A DNA stretch of 64,000 bases. It comes from Lachnospiraceae bacterium (GTDB lineage Bacteria > Bacillota > Clostridia > Lachnospirales > Lachnospiraceae). The notes under the pieces are model-generated. The model did not search any database. It was given only the letters and a program-made list of their open reading frames with translations, and was not told the origin of the DNA. The DNA lies in the NCBI GenBank assembly GCA_019421365.1, contig JAHZFJ010000004.1, forward strand, positions 128,734 through 192,733, read 5' to 3'. Below are positions 28,576 to 37,277 of the stretch, piece after piece. Position 1 is the first letter of the stretch, and every line of letters starts with the position of its first letter. Both the position numbers and the translations under genes were made by a program.

Positions 28576-29017
28576 TTTAGTGATTATCTAGATAGATATT
28601 ATCATAGCTACATGGATTGTTGAAACTAAATTAATATGTATCCTCTATTAGGCAATTGTAAGTGGTTGTTTATAGAATCCATAAAAAGTTGTAGTTATCT
28701 AAAATAAGTAGTATAAAAAAGTCAATTTAGTAATGTTATAATAAATCTGACTGTAAAATAGATTTATTGATAACGTTGTACTAAAATAAATTATTTAACG
28801 TTTGAATATATAGCGTTAAGTGGTGGAGGGTGCAGGATGAAAAAAGAAATGAGGAAGGATCTACAAAACAGTTACAGGATTAGAAAGAATCGTAATAGTA
28901 TAGTCATAGAGACAGATAGCACAGTACTTAATGTTGCTATCTGTATTTTGTGCTGTTACATCATGGAAAAAGCGATTATTATTGGAAGTAAGCTCCTTAT
29001 AGGGAGATGAAATTAAT
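28576..29017. other. AT-rich intergenic region with one small candidate gene
   Basis: Apart from a 57-codon candidate reading frame (28837-29010) I see no gene in this stretch. It holds a hairpin, ACAGATAGCA (28912-28921) / TGCTATCTGT (28935-28944), inside that small frame. Together with the regulator fragment just upstream it looks like the scar of lost genes. Confidence 0.4.
28837..29010 (+). CDS. Possible small protein of 57 residues
   Basis: An ATG with GGAGGG six bases upstream opens a frame of 57 codons. The first 20 residues are strongly basic (MKKEMRKDLQ, then RIRKNRN), and a short hydrophobic stretch with three cysteines follows (VAICILCCYIM). The stop lies just before the promoter of the response regulator. 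A stable hairpin at 28912-28944 is part of the coding region, which could make this an RNA or leader element and not a protein gene. I recognise no family. Confidence 0.25.
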   Translation: MKKEMRKDLQNSYRIRKNRNSIVIETDSTVLNVAICILCCYIMEKAIIIGSKLLIGR

Positions 29018-29046
29018 TTGTACAAAATTTTGTAATATGATATAAT
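29018..29046 (+). promoter_or_regulatory. Sigma-A promoter of the three-component sensor operon
   Basis: TTGTAC (29018-29023), a 17-base spacer and TATAAT (29041-29046). The leader to the regulator start is about 135 bases and AT-rich. Confidence 0.7.
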
Positions 29047-29187
29047 AATTGTGTAAAAAATATAAAAAAATACAATATTTATATAAATATCATGTAAATT
29101 TTGTGGATATTCACAATTAATATTCGATAAGATGGTGTGAAGCACTGTAAGAGGTAACTAGATGAATATAATTTGGAGGATGTATAT

Positions 29188-30705
29188 ATGAAGATATTAA
29201 TAGCGGATGATGAAGATTATACTCGTGAGGGACTTGTTGAGCACATAGATTGGGACAAGTTTGGGATAAAGGAGGTGGTCCAAGCAAGAAATGGGAATGA
29301 AGCTAAAAATATTGCAATGTGGTACCAACCGGATATTGTACTTACCGATATTAAAATGCCCAAATTAGACGGAATTAGTTTCGCAAATGAATTAGAAAAG
29401 ATTAATCCATTGTGTATGTTGATCTTTATGAGTGGTTATATGGAAATCGATTATCTGAAGAGTGCAATCAAATTATCAGCAGTGGATTTTATTGAAAAAC
29501 CTATTAATTTAATCGATGTTGAGAATGCATTAGAGAAGGCAATTAATACAATACAGGAACGAAGAAATTTGAAAGTAATAAAAGAAGATAGAAAGGAACT
29601 TCTACAACAAAAAGTTGCTAATATCTTAATAAGCAAAGACTTCGATTACAATATGATAAAAAGAATGTGTTCTGAAATTAATTTCCCGATTAACAGAAGT
29701 TACTGTTGCATTATACTTGGTGATCATAATAGATCAAGTAATGCAGAGGAAGTAGTTAATAGCTTTGTTGATAGTTATGATCAGAAAAAAATACAAGTAA
29801 TCGGTAATTGTATAGGAGATTATAGATATTCTTTCATTGTTGCATTTGTTTCAAAAGAAAGATATCGAATTAATAGTATCCTTCAAATTTTTCTTACTAA
29901 AAACATTGGTTATTCAGTTGGAATTGGTATTGATACTAACAATATTAGAGGTATCTATAATAGTTATCAAACGGCTCAAATTGCATATAATTATTCTTTT
30001 TATGACGAAGAAAATAGGATGTTCTATATCGATGAGAAAGTTATGGAACAGAAAAATTTACAGCCTGGATTATATGGTGAATTTATTAGTTTACTTAAAG
30101 AGAATCCCTATAACTTAAAAGAGTGGGTGGATAATATTTTTAATAATTTGAAGAAGGATAGATATTATAGAAAAGAACAGGTACAAGCTTTGATTGTTTC
30201 GATGATTGAGGCTATTATTCAAGAGAATGTTGAAATAGCAAATGAAAATAGTTATTTAAAAGATTCGGGAAATATTGAGCTTTTAATACATAAGTGTGGA
30301 CGATTGAGTGAAATTAGGGAAATTATATTTGATATTTTAACTAAACTTGAAAATAAGTGTGAAGAACAGTCACAATATAGTAGGTTAATTAAAGGTGTTA
30401 TTAATTATGTAGGTGAAAACTATAAGGAAGCGGATTTAAGTGTAGGACAAATTGCTGATTATTTTCATTTCTCATCGGCATATCTAAGTGTTCTGTTTAA
30501 GCAAGAAATGAAAGTTCCACTCAAACAATATATTAGTAATTATAGAATTAGTAAGGCAAAACAATTATTAGAAGATGAATTTAACAAAGTAACGGAAATT
30601 GCGATTATGTGTGGATATGCTAATTCAAATTATTTTGCAAAGGTGTTCAAAGAGGTAACAGGAATGACACCGATTGAATATCGAGAAGAAAAGGTTAAAT
30701 ATTAA
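29188..30705 (+). CDS. YesN-type response regulator (REC plus AraC HTH)
   Basis: Protein of 505 residues: receiver domain (1-120) with D54 in VLTDIKMP, a long middle region, and an AraC-type DNA-binding domain at the end (about 405-505; VGQIADYFHFSSAYLSVLF and VTEIAIMCGYANSNYFAKVF). I placed the start at the ATG at 29188, since GGAGG sits eight bases before it. It is first in an operon with a histidine kinase and a tethered binding-like protein. The likely targets are the importer and enzyme genes of the locus downstream. Confidence 0.93.
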   Translation: MKILIADDEDYTREGLVEHIDWDKFGIKEVVQARNGNEAKNIAMWYQPDIVLTDIKMPKLDGISFANELEKINPLCMLIFMSGYMEIDYLKSAIKLSAVDFIEKPINLIDVENALEKAINTIQERRNLKVIKEDRKELLQQKVANILISKDFDYNMIKRMCSEINFPINRSYCCIILGDHNRSSNAEEVVNSFVDSYDQKKIQVIGNCIGDYRYSFIVAFVSKERYRINSILQIFLTKNIGYSVGIGIDTNNIRGIYNSYQTAQIAYNYSFYDEENRMFYIDEKVMEQKNLQPGLYGEFISLLKENPYNLKEWVDNIFNNLKKDRYYRKEQVQALIVSMIEAIIQENVEIANENSYLKDSGNIELLIHKCGRLSEIREIIFDILTKLENKCEEQSQYSRLIKGVINYVGENYKEADLSVGQIADYFHFSSAYLSVLFKQEMKVPLKQYISNYRISKAKQLLEDEFNKVTEIAIMCGYANSNYFAKVFKEVTGMTPIEYREEKVKY

Positions 30706-30767
30706 ATTGTGTATTAGTAATTAACCTACACATTAATAATTAATCTACTGTATGGAGTAAAGAAGAA

Positions 30768-32513
30768 ATGATAAGAAAATTTAAGCATGCATTTAATAAC
30801 TTGTCTTTAAATAAGAAAATATTTATATTGCTCGTATTTGGGGCTGTGTTGCCACTTGGTATGGCATTTGCACTATCATTAAGTGAATTAAGTCATGCAA
30901 CACAGGAAAGACAGATATATGCTATGAATCAAGGATATAATCAAGTATATCGATCACTAGACGAACGGTTAAGCCGTGTACATAATATTTCGACCTTAGT
31001 TGCAGTTAATGATACGGTAAATCTTACTCTTAAGTTAAAACATGATGATATGGATTTGGCAGATCAGCTTGCTCTTTTTGAAAAAATTTCGTCATATACG
31101 TTCTCAATTGAGTTAAGTTTTGAAGCTAATAATATTGTGTTTTATATTAATGATAAGTTCGAAATTGTAAACAGTCAAAATAGAAGATATCGAAAAATAG
31201 GTACCGTTGTTAGCAGTAATTGGTACCATATGCTATATAAGAATAAAGGAAAACCAACATGGGTTCCGATTGAAGAAAAAGGGGAGTATCAGGGGGAACA
31301 ATATATAGCACTTGTGAGAAATTTATGGAATGAGGACAATTATCTTGATCCTATAGGAGTGTTGGCAATATTTGTAGATAAAACGAGTGTTGAGAATATC
31401 TTTATTGATTCAAATAAAGCACAACATTTGTACATAGAAACATCAGAGGGGGAACTATTAGCTGCAAATAATAAAGAAGAAAGTTTGGTAAGAATACCAG
31501 TACATATGCGGGGCAATCAAGATTCGGGGATATCAATTATAGACATTGATGGAGAATCCTATTATGCAAGAAGTAGCTTAATACAAGATACCAATGTATA
31601 TTTGGTTTCACTTTTGCCTACAGATGCAATTAATAAGGTTGTAGATGATGCGGTTATACGAATGATTATTATATATTCATTTGTTTGTACGGTTTTACTT
31701 ATTATTGTTTATCCAATTACAAGATCAATAACATATCGTATTGCTTTGTTGCGTAAGCAAATGGGGAAAGTAGAGCAAGGAACATTGAGCAAATTGGTAA
31801 TGACTGATGAGTATACAGATGAGATAGGGCATTTGATTGTTCATTACAATAAAATGGTAGGTAAAGTTGATGAACTTTTAGGGGAGCAATACACGTTGGG
31901 ACAAGAGAAGACGGTAGCTGAATTAAAGGCACTTCAGTCCCAGATAAATCCTCATTTCTTATACAATACATTAGATATGATTAATTGGATGGCTCAGAAA
32001 GGAGAGACAGACAATATATCTAGTGTAATACAAGCTATGTCAATGTTCTACAGACTAACACTAAGTAAGGGGAAAGATATTATAGCAATCCGAGATGAAA
32101 TAAAATTATGTCAGGCCTATATGGAGATACAAAAAAGACGGTATAAGGGTAAGATTCGATACGAGGAGGAAGTACAGGAAGAGATTTTTGATTGTCTTAT
32201 ACCGAAGATTACATTACAACCATTTCTAGAGAATGCTATTCTTCATGGAATTAACGAAAAGGAAGACGCAAGAGGCGTAATAATTTTAAATGGTTGGATT
32301 GAAGAAGGACGTATTATTATTAGTGTAACAGATGATGGAATTGGGATGAGACAAGCGGTAAGAGAACAATCAACTAGCCAAAGTCAATATGGTATGGGGA
32401 ATATTGAACAAAGACTTAGTATGTTTTATAAAGAAGCTATTCCTATTGTAATTGAAAGTTCTTTAGGAATTGGAACATGTATTATCATAAATATTCCAAT
32501 TGTTAGAGCTTAG
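30768..32513 (+). CDS. YesM/LytS-type sensor histidine kinase
   Basis: Membrane kinase of 581 residues with helices at about 18-38 and 291-313 around an extracellular region of some 250 residues, a HAMP segment (about 315-370), the phosphorylated H396 in QINPHFLYNTLD, and an ATPase domain with FLENAILHGI and DDGIGM. It lies 62 bases after its response regulator gene and ten bases before a membrane-tethered solute-binding-like protein. The extracellular region is a plausible docking site for that protein. Confidence 0.93.
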   Translation: MIRKFKHAFNNLSLNKKIFILLVFGAVLPLGMAFALSLSELSHATQERQIYAMNQGYNQVYRSLDERLSRVHNISTLVAVNDTVNLTLKLKHDDMDLADQLALFEKISSYTFSIELSFEANNIVFYINDKFEIVNSQNRRYRKIGTVVSSNWYHMLYKNKGKPTWVPIEEKGEYQGEQYIALVRNLWNEDNYLDPIGVLAIFVDKTSVENIFIDSNKAQHLYIETSEGELLAANNKEESLVRIPVHMRGNQDSGISIIDIDGESYYARSSLIQDTNVYLVSLLPTDAINKVVDDAVIRMIIIYSFVCTVLLIIVYPITRSITYRIALLRKQMGKVEQGTLSKLVMTDEYTDEIGHLIVHYNKMVGKVDELLGEQYTLGQEKTVAELKALQSQINPHFLYNTLDMINWMAQKGETDNISSVIQAMSMFYRLTLSKGKDIIAIRDEIKLCQAYMEIQKRRYKGKIRYEEEVQEEIFDCLIPKITLQPFLENAILHGINEKEDARGVIILNGWIEEGRIIISVTDDGIGMRQAVREQSTSQSQYGMGNIEQRLSMFYKEAIPIVIESSLGIGTCIIINIPIVRA

Positions 32514-32523
32514 GAGGTAAAAT

Positions 32524-34092
32524 ATGTTACAAGTGATAAAAAGGGTTGGAATTATTGGATTATTAGGTATGTTTGCTATTGGTTTTGTTTTGTTATTCAT
32601 TTATATATTGCCTAAAACAGATGATTCTGAAGATGCAAACCTTAACCATATTGGTAGTAAGGGCGTTAACTTGAAAGCATTAGTTATCGGAACACCGCCC
32701 AAGGAAGGATTAGACGAGTTATATGAAGAACTAGATAAATTAACCTTATCGGAACTTGGGTGTACGTTACGATTCGAATTTATACCTTGGGGAGATGAAA
32801 GAAGGCAATTGAATATAGCAACAGCATCTGGCGAATATGATTTTATTCCGGGAGGAGTATTTTTGGATTATCTTACACTTGTTTCCAAAAAAGCGTTTCT
32901 TGATTTAAAAGCGTATCTTTATTTAGTTCCAGAGTTAGTAGATCACTATAAAAGTGAGGACTCAAGTTTGTTTAAAAAATGTGAGATTCAAGGGGGACTA
33001 TATGGATTGCCTGAATTTAGTAGTAATCGAATTGCTAATATAGGAGCGGGTTTTTTTTATAGAGAAGATTTAAGAAAACAATGGAATCTAGAACCAATTA
33101 CAGATCTGCAGACGATGGAAGCTTATTTATATAGGGCGAAAGAAGAGTACAAAGGAGAACCAATCATATCTGATAATCGCATATGGATGGCATTATGGGA
33201 TCTGATTACGGAAGGTAAATATATTGAAATATCTAGCGCAATGGACACACCTTTTGTTGTTGTTGAAGCAGACAATCCAGGCGTGCCAATAAGTAGAATA
33301 AATACGCCTGAATTTAAAGTTGTGTTATCATACATAAAGAAATGGTTTGATGATGGTATTATAGCTTCCGATATATTGATGTTGTCTGATAATGAGGGAT
33401 CCAATGGCTTAAACTTGATATTAGAAGATAAAAGGCCATGTGAAACCAACACACATATATGGGTATATACGGATACTTATATACCACAATTATATAGTGC
33501 ACATCCAGATTGGGAGTTTGGTTATTTTGATTATACACTAAGTACTGCTAAACTTTATTTGGATACACTTACTAAAAATTCGGTAATCTCAATATCTTCT
33601 AAAACTAGTTCGCCTGAGATTGCAATAAAACTACTTGAAAAACTTCATACAGATGAAAGGTACTATCGATTAATGATGTATGGTGTCGAAGGCATCAATT
33701 ATAGTATTAATAGGGGAGCAATATCGTATAATAATATTTTGGTGGATAATATTTTCAGTGGTATGACAGCCGGAACTGATGAAAAATTAGAGTACAAAAA
33801 AGAGCCAGTTAATAAAAAGTGGCAGACTGATGTGATGGATGTGTTTAATGCAGAAGTAGAACGGCGAATGCAGACAGCGCAGTACAATAAACTAGTTGAT
33901 TTTAAGTTTAATACGACATCTGTGGTAAGTATTATTGATAAGTTTGATAAAGTGAAAAAAGAAGTATTTCAACCCTTGGTATGTGGAATTATTGATAATC
34001 AAGAGGAAGCAATTAATGAATTAAATGAAAAACTTAATGAAGCAGGGTTTGAGAAATATTTAAATGAAATACAAAATCAATTACAACGTTAA
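32524..34092 (+). CDS. Membrane-tethered solute-binding-like protein, probable sensor partner
   Basis: Protein of 522 residues whose body resembles the LplA-type binding proteins of CUT1 importers (GVFLDYLTLV, QGGLYGLPEF, GVEGINYSINRG and the closing helical region). The N-terminus differs: residues 8-30 form one uncleaved hydrophobic helix with no lipobox cysteine, so it should stay anchored with the binding domain outside. It follows the kinase by ten bases with GGAGG before its ATG. The arrangement parallels the XylFII-LytS-YesN three-component system of Clostridium beijerinckii, where a tethered binding protein passes the sugar signal to the kinase. The function is inferred from this parallel; the operon ends in a strong terminator. 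Confidence 0.8.
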   Translation: MLQVIKRVGIIGLLGMFAIGFVLLFIYILPKTDDSEDANLNHIGSKGVNLKALVIGTPPKEGLDELYEELDKLTLSELGCTLRFEFIPWGDERRQLNIATASGEYDFIPGGVFLDYLTLVSKKAFLDLKAYLYLVPELVDHYKSEDSSLFKKCEIQGGLYGLPEFSSNRIANIGAGFFYREDLRKQWNLEPITDLQTMEAYLYRAKEEYKGEPIISDNRIWMALWDLITEGKYIEISSAMDTPFVVVEADNPGVPISRINTPEFKVVLSYIKKWFDDGIIASDILMLSDNEGSNGLNLILEDKRPCETNTHIWVYTDTYIPQLYSAHPDWEFGYFDYTLSTAKLYLDTLTKNSVISISSKTSSPEIAIKLLEKLHTDERYYRLMMYGVEGINYSINRGAISYNNILVDNIFSGMTAGTDEKLEYKKEPVNKKWQTDVMDVFNAEVERRMQTAQYNKLVDFKFNTTSVVSIIDKFDKVKKEVFQPLVCGIIDNQEEAINELNEKLNEAGFEKYLNEIQNQLQR

Positions 34093-34108
34093 ATAATTGC
34101 AGAGTGGT

Positions 34109-34154
34109 AAAAAAGATTGTCGTACTGTGTAACGAGTGTACGGCAATCTTTTTT
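34109..34154. terminator. Bidirectional intrinsic terminator
   Basis: A 17 bp stem (34109-34125 with 34138-34154, one G-U pair) bounded by A-run and T-run. It separates the sensor operon from the converging yesL-like gene. Confidence 0.9.
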
Positions 34155-34172
34155 GAATGAATTTATTGTATA

Positions 34173-34802
34173 CTATTCTTCAAAGTACCAGTCTTTCATA
34201 GAGTAATTTTCAGCCTTGTTTGTATACTTCTTGAATATATTTTCCATGCTTAACGATATCAAGAGCATACAAACTCCAGGAAGAAAGAGAATTGAAATAG
34301 GAATGGATAGCAGAAGTATTCCAAAAGTTATAAAAATTACTACCATGACAAATGTTAAGTAGAAATGACGTATCATCATAAATAAGGATAATTTCAAAAG
34401 GCCAAGGAAAGATAATTGAAACCTTGATAAATTAGTAATTAAGTAAATAAGCATACATATGAAAAAGAAAAAAGCTATTCTATATATGATAATAAGGTAA
34501 GCTGGAGCTGGATTTAGACTTGTTATGTATTGGTAATCAATTGAAAGAATAAAAGCAACAATTAGGGAAATTGTAGATAGTACAATTCCTTGTTTCAAGT
34601 TACTCTTATAAGAATGAAAAAAGTTATTAATTACATAACCACGATCATGTCGAATGCTTTTTACACAAGTATAGTAAAGAGCGGAGGTGGACGTGGCAAT
34701 AGTAACGATTGGTAGACAGCCTATGAGCCATAGTATACTTACTATAATTATGTTACCAATACTGGTTATAAAACGAAAAAATGGACTATTAATATTAAAC
34801 AT
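34173..34802 (-). CDS. YesL-family (DUF624) membrane protein
   Basis: Protein of 209 residues with about five hydrophobic segments. The opening INSPFFRFITSIGNIIIVSILW and the loop with CVKSIRHDRGYVINNFFHSYK fit DUF624/YesL, proteins nearly always encoded with YesM/YesN and LplB/YtcP-type importers of plant polysaccharides. Their exact role is unknown. AAAGGAG lies upstream of the ATG. Directly upstream of that site lies a 200 bp inverted-repeat element that separates the gene from any older promoter; it is transcribed away from the importer genes. Confidence 0.85.
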   Translation of the reverse strand: MFNINSPFFRFITSIGNIIIVSILWLIGCLPIVTIATSTSALYYTCVKSIRHDRGYVINNFFHSYKSNLKQGIVLSTISLIVAFILSIDYQYITSLNPAPAYLIIIYRIAFFFFICMLIYLITNLSRFQLSFLGLLKLSLFMMIRHFYLTFVMVVIFITFGILLLSIPISILFLPGVCMLLISLSMENIFKKYTNKAENYSMKDWYFEE

Positions 34803-34819
34803 ACGTTATCTCCTTTTCT

Positions 34820-35047
34820 TATTAATATTTCTTAGTTAATTGCGAAACTATTCTCCGTGCATAAAGTATATCTGTGTTTTAAGGCTGTCTACTACAGTTT
34901 TCCTAGAATTGTATGACTTACACATACAATAAAGAACATTGTATGTGACGCACATACAATTCGTCAAACTGTAACGACAGACATAAAACACATTGATATA
35001 TCTTTATGCACTACGAAGAGTTTAGCAATTGCCTATTAATATTTCTT
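34820..35047. mobile_element. MITE-like long inverted repeat with 14 bp flanking duplication
   Basis: Between 34834 and 35033 two arms of about 95 bases form an imperfect inverted repeat around a 7-base centre (34931-34937). The inner ten pairs are perfect (CACATACAAT with ATTGTATGTG), and further matched blocks include GAATTGTATG, ACAGTTT, GTGTTTTA and TGCATAAAG. Exactly at the outer ends the 14 bases TATTAATATTTCTT occur as a direct repeat (34820-34833 and 35034-35047), as a target-site duplication would. There is no coding capacity. It fits a non-autonomous inserted element; a large regulatory hairpin is the alternative. Confidence 0.6.
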
Positions 35048-35216
35048 TTTATACAATAATCTATTTTAAAAATGGTTTCAATAGATTTTAAAATCGTAAA
35101 AAAAAAGTGCTATATATAGAAGTTTTTTACCCTATAAACTCTCCCTGGTAAATGATATCTTATATGTATAGAAGTTGGTACAAGAAAAAATGAAAAAATG
35201 AAAAAAGGGTGAAAAG

Positions 35217-36170
35217 ATGGGCACAATTAATTCGAAAGTAACAAATTCACGGAAACGAAAAACAAATACTTGGACATCGATATGGCATAATAAGTGGCTG
35301 TATCTAATGATGCTACCGGCAATACTTTGGGTAATTATTTTTAATTATATACCAATGGGTGGTATTGTTATAGCATTTAAAAAGTTTAACTTTATTAAAG
35401 GAGTTTTTGGAAGTCCTTGGAATGGCTTAGATAACTTTACGTTTATGTTTAAGACTAATACAATCTGGAAGATTATTGGAAATACTATTTTCCTTAATGT
35501 TTTATTTATCGTAACAGGAACAATTGCACAGTTGTTTTTAGCTTTGTTGTTTTGTGAGATTAAAAATAAGTCTGTTAAGAAAGTTACGCAATCAATTGCT
35601 ATTCTACCACACTTTATATCGTGGGCAGTTATTGCAATGTTCTTAACTGGTTTTCTTAACACAAATGGAATACTGAATCAATTATTCGCATCTATGGGAA
35701 AGGATGCAATCAGTTTCTATTCAGAACCTAAATACTGGAGAGGGATTTTCGTAATCTTAAAGATATGGCAAGGAGCAGGTTTTGGTACTATCGTTTATAT
35801 TGCAGCAATTACAGGATTTGATCAGGGAATGTATGAAGCTGCTAAAATAGATGGGGCTAACCGTTTTCAACAGATTTTTAGAATAACACTTCCATTGCTT
35901 AAGTCTACAATTATTTTATTGTCAATAATGAGTATAGGAAACATCTTTAGAGGTGACTTTGGAATGATATACGCAGTTATTGGTGACAATGCATTATTAT
36001 ATAGTACTACAGATGTTATTGATACATATGTATATCGAATATTTAGAACAAACAGTAATTTGGGAATGTCAGCAGCGGTAAGTCTTTTTCAATCTATAGT
36101 TGGTATGATTATGGTATTTAGTGCAAATTGGGCAGTGAAAAAGGTAGATAAGGAGTCTGCATTATTCTAA
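35217..36170 (+). CDS. CUT1 ABC importer permease, LplB type
   Basis: Membrane protein of 317 residues with six helices and the EAA loop EAAKIDGANRFQQIFRITLP near residue 215. The opening WLYLMMLPAILWVIIFNYIPM is typical of LplB permeases. It is the first gene of the second importer, about 170 bases downstream of the inverted-repeat element. Its upstream site is a modest GGGTG. Regulation is probably by the YesN protein encoded at 29188. Confidence 0.92.
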   Translation: MGTINSKVTNSRKRKTNTWTSIWHNKWLYLMMLPAILWVIIFNYIPMGGIVIAFKKFNFIKGVFGSPWNGLDNFTFMFKTNTIWKIIGNTIFLNVLFIVTGTIAQLFLALLFCEIKNKSVKKVTQSIAILPHFISWAVIAMFLTGFLNTNGILNQLFASMGKDAISFYSEPKYWRGIFVILKIWQGAGFGTIVYIAAITGFDQGMYEAAKIDGANRFQQIFRITLPLLKSTIILLSIMSIGNIFRGDFGMIYAVIGDNALLYSTTDVIDTYVYRIFRTNSNLGMSAAVSLFQSIVGMIMVFSANWAVKKVDKESALF

Positions 36171-36278
36171 ATAAAATATTATAATTAATAATTTTAGTGA
36201 TTGAAGAGAATGAAAGGATTACTGTACTTTAATTTACGGATATAACAAAACTATAGTGCAGTAACAATAGGTGATGAT

Positions 36279-37181
36279 ATGGAGAAGATAAAGAAAAATA
36301 AAATAAAGGCTGGTAGAGACACAACAATAATGAATATTATTATAGTTGCTGTTATTGGAGGTTTCTGCATTCTTTGCTTGATACCATTTATTATGATGAT
36401 TGGATCGAGTTTTGAGACAGAATATAACCTAGCCCATTATGGATATACGTTTTGGCCAAGGAAGTTTTCATTAAGTGCATATGAATTGATTTTAAAAGAT
36501 GGACAGATTCTTCAAGCTTACAAGGTAACTATTTTTATGACTGTAATTGGTACATTTTTAAGTATGTTAATGACAATGATGATGGCATATCCATTATCGC
36601 TTGGTAAATTAAAGGGAAATACATTCTTAACATTCTTTGTATATTTTACAATGCTTTTTGGAGGTGGCTTAGTACCAACATATTTATTAATTAGTAAATA
36701 TCTACATATGAGAAATTCTATATGGGTTTTAATCTTACCGGTTATGTTTAGTGCTTGGAATATGTTCTTAATGCGAAATTTCTTTAAGGGAGTACCTGGT
36801 GAGTTAGCAGAGTCTGCCTATGTTGATGGAGCTAATGATTTACAGATATTATTCAAAATAATATTACCGGTTTCTGTACCTGGTATTGCAACAATTAGTT
36901 TATTCTACGCACTAGGATATTGGAATCAATGGTACAATGCAATGTTGTATATTGATGATTCCAAATTATATCCACTACAATATTATATAATGAATATTTT
37001 ACGATATGCAGAGTCCTTTAAATTAATGGCTATGTATACGAGCGTTAATTCGGCTGAACTACCTACAACATCAATTAAGATGGCAACAACGGTAGTCACA
37101 ATCGGTCCTATTGTCTTTATATATCCTTTTGTACAGAAATATTTTACTAGTGGATTAACGGTAGGGGCAATTAAAGGTTAA
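36279..37181 (+). CDS. CUT1 ABC importer permease, YtcP type
   Basis: Membrane protein of 300 residues with six helices, EAA-like loop ESAYVDGANDLQILF near 180 and the family ending YFTSGLTVGAIKG. It forms the pore with the LplB-type protein 108 bases upstream. The ribosome site is weak (AGGTGATGAT). The same cell has a second, separate importer of this type at 13.7-17.4 kb, so the two probably take different oligosaccharides. Confidence 0.92.
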   Translation: MEKIKKNKIKAGRDTTIMNIIIVAVIGGFCILCLIPFIMMIGSSFETEYNLAHYGYTFWPRKFSLSAYELILKDGQILQAYKVTIFMTVIGTFLSMLMTMMMAYPLSLGKLKGNTFLTFFVYFTMLFGGGLVPTYLLISKYLHMRNSIWVLILPVMFSAWNMFLMRNFFKGVPGELAESAYVDGANDLQILFKIILPVSVPGIATISLFYALGYWNQWYNAMLYIDDSKLYPLQYYIMNILRYAESFKLMAMYTSVNSAELPTTSIKMATTVVTIGPIVFIYPFVQKYFTSGLTVGAIKG

Positions 37182-37277
37182 AGACAAGGAAGCAATGTTA
37201 TTAATGAGTTACTTATGGTATATACAGTGTAAACTGTTATATATAATAAATATAAATAAAAAAGGTGAGGTATTTTT

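Noticed and set aside
37229..37245. ACAGT/ACTGT repeat upstream of the second binding-protein gene as an operator
   Set aside because: Five-base arms in AT-rich DNA are too short to support a call.
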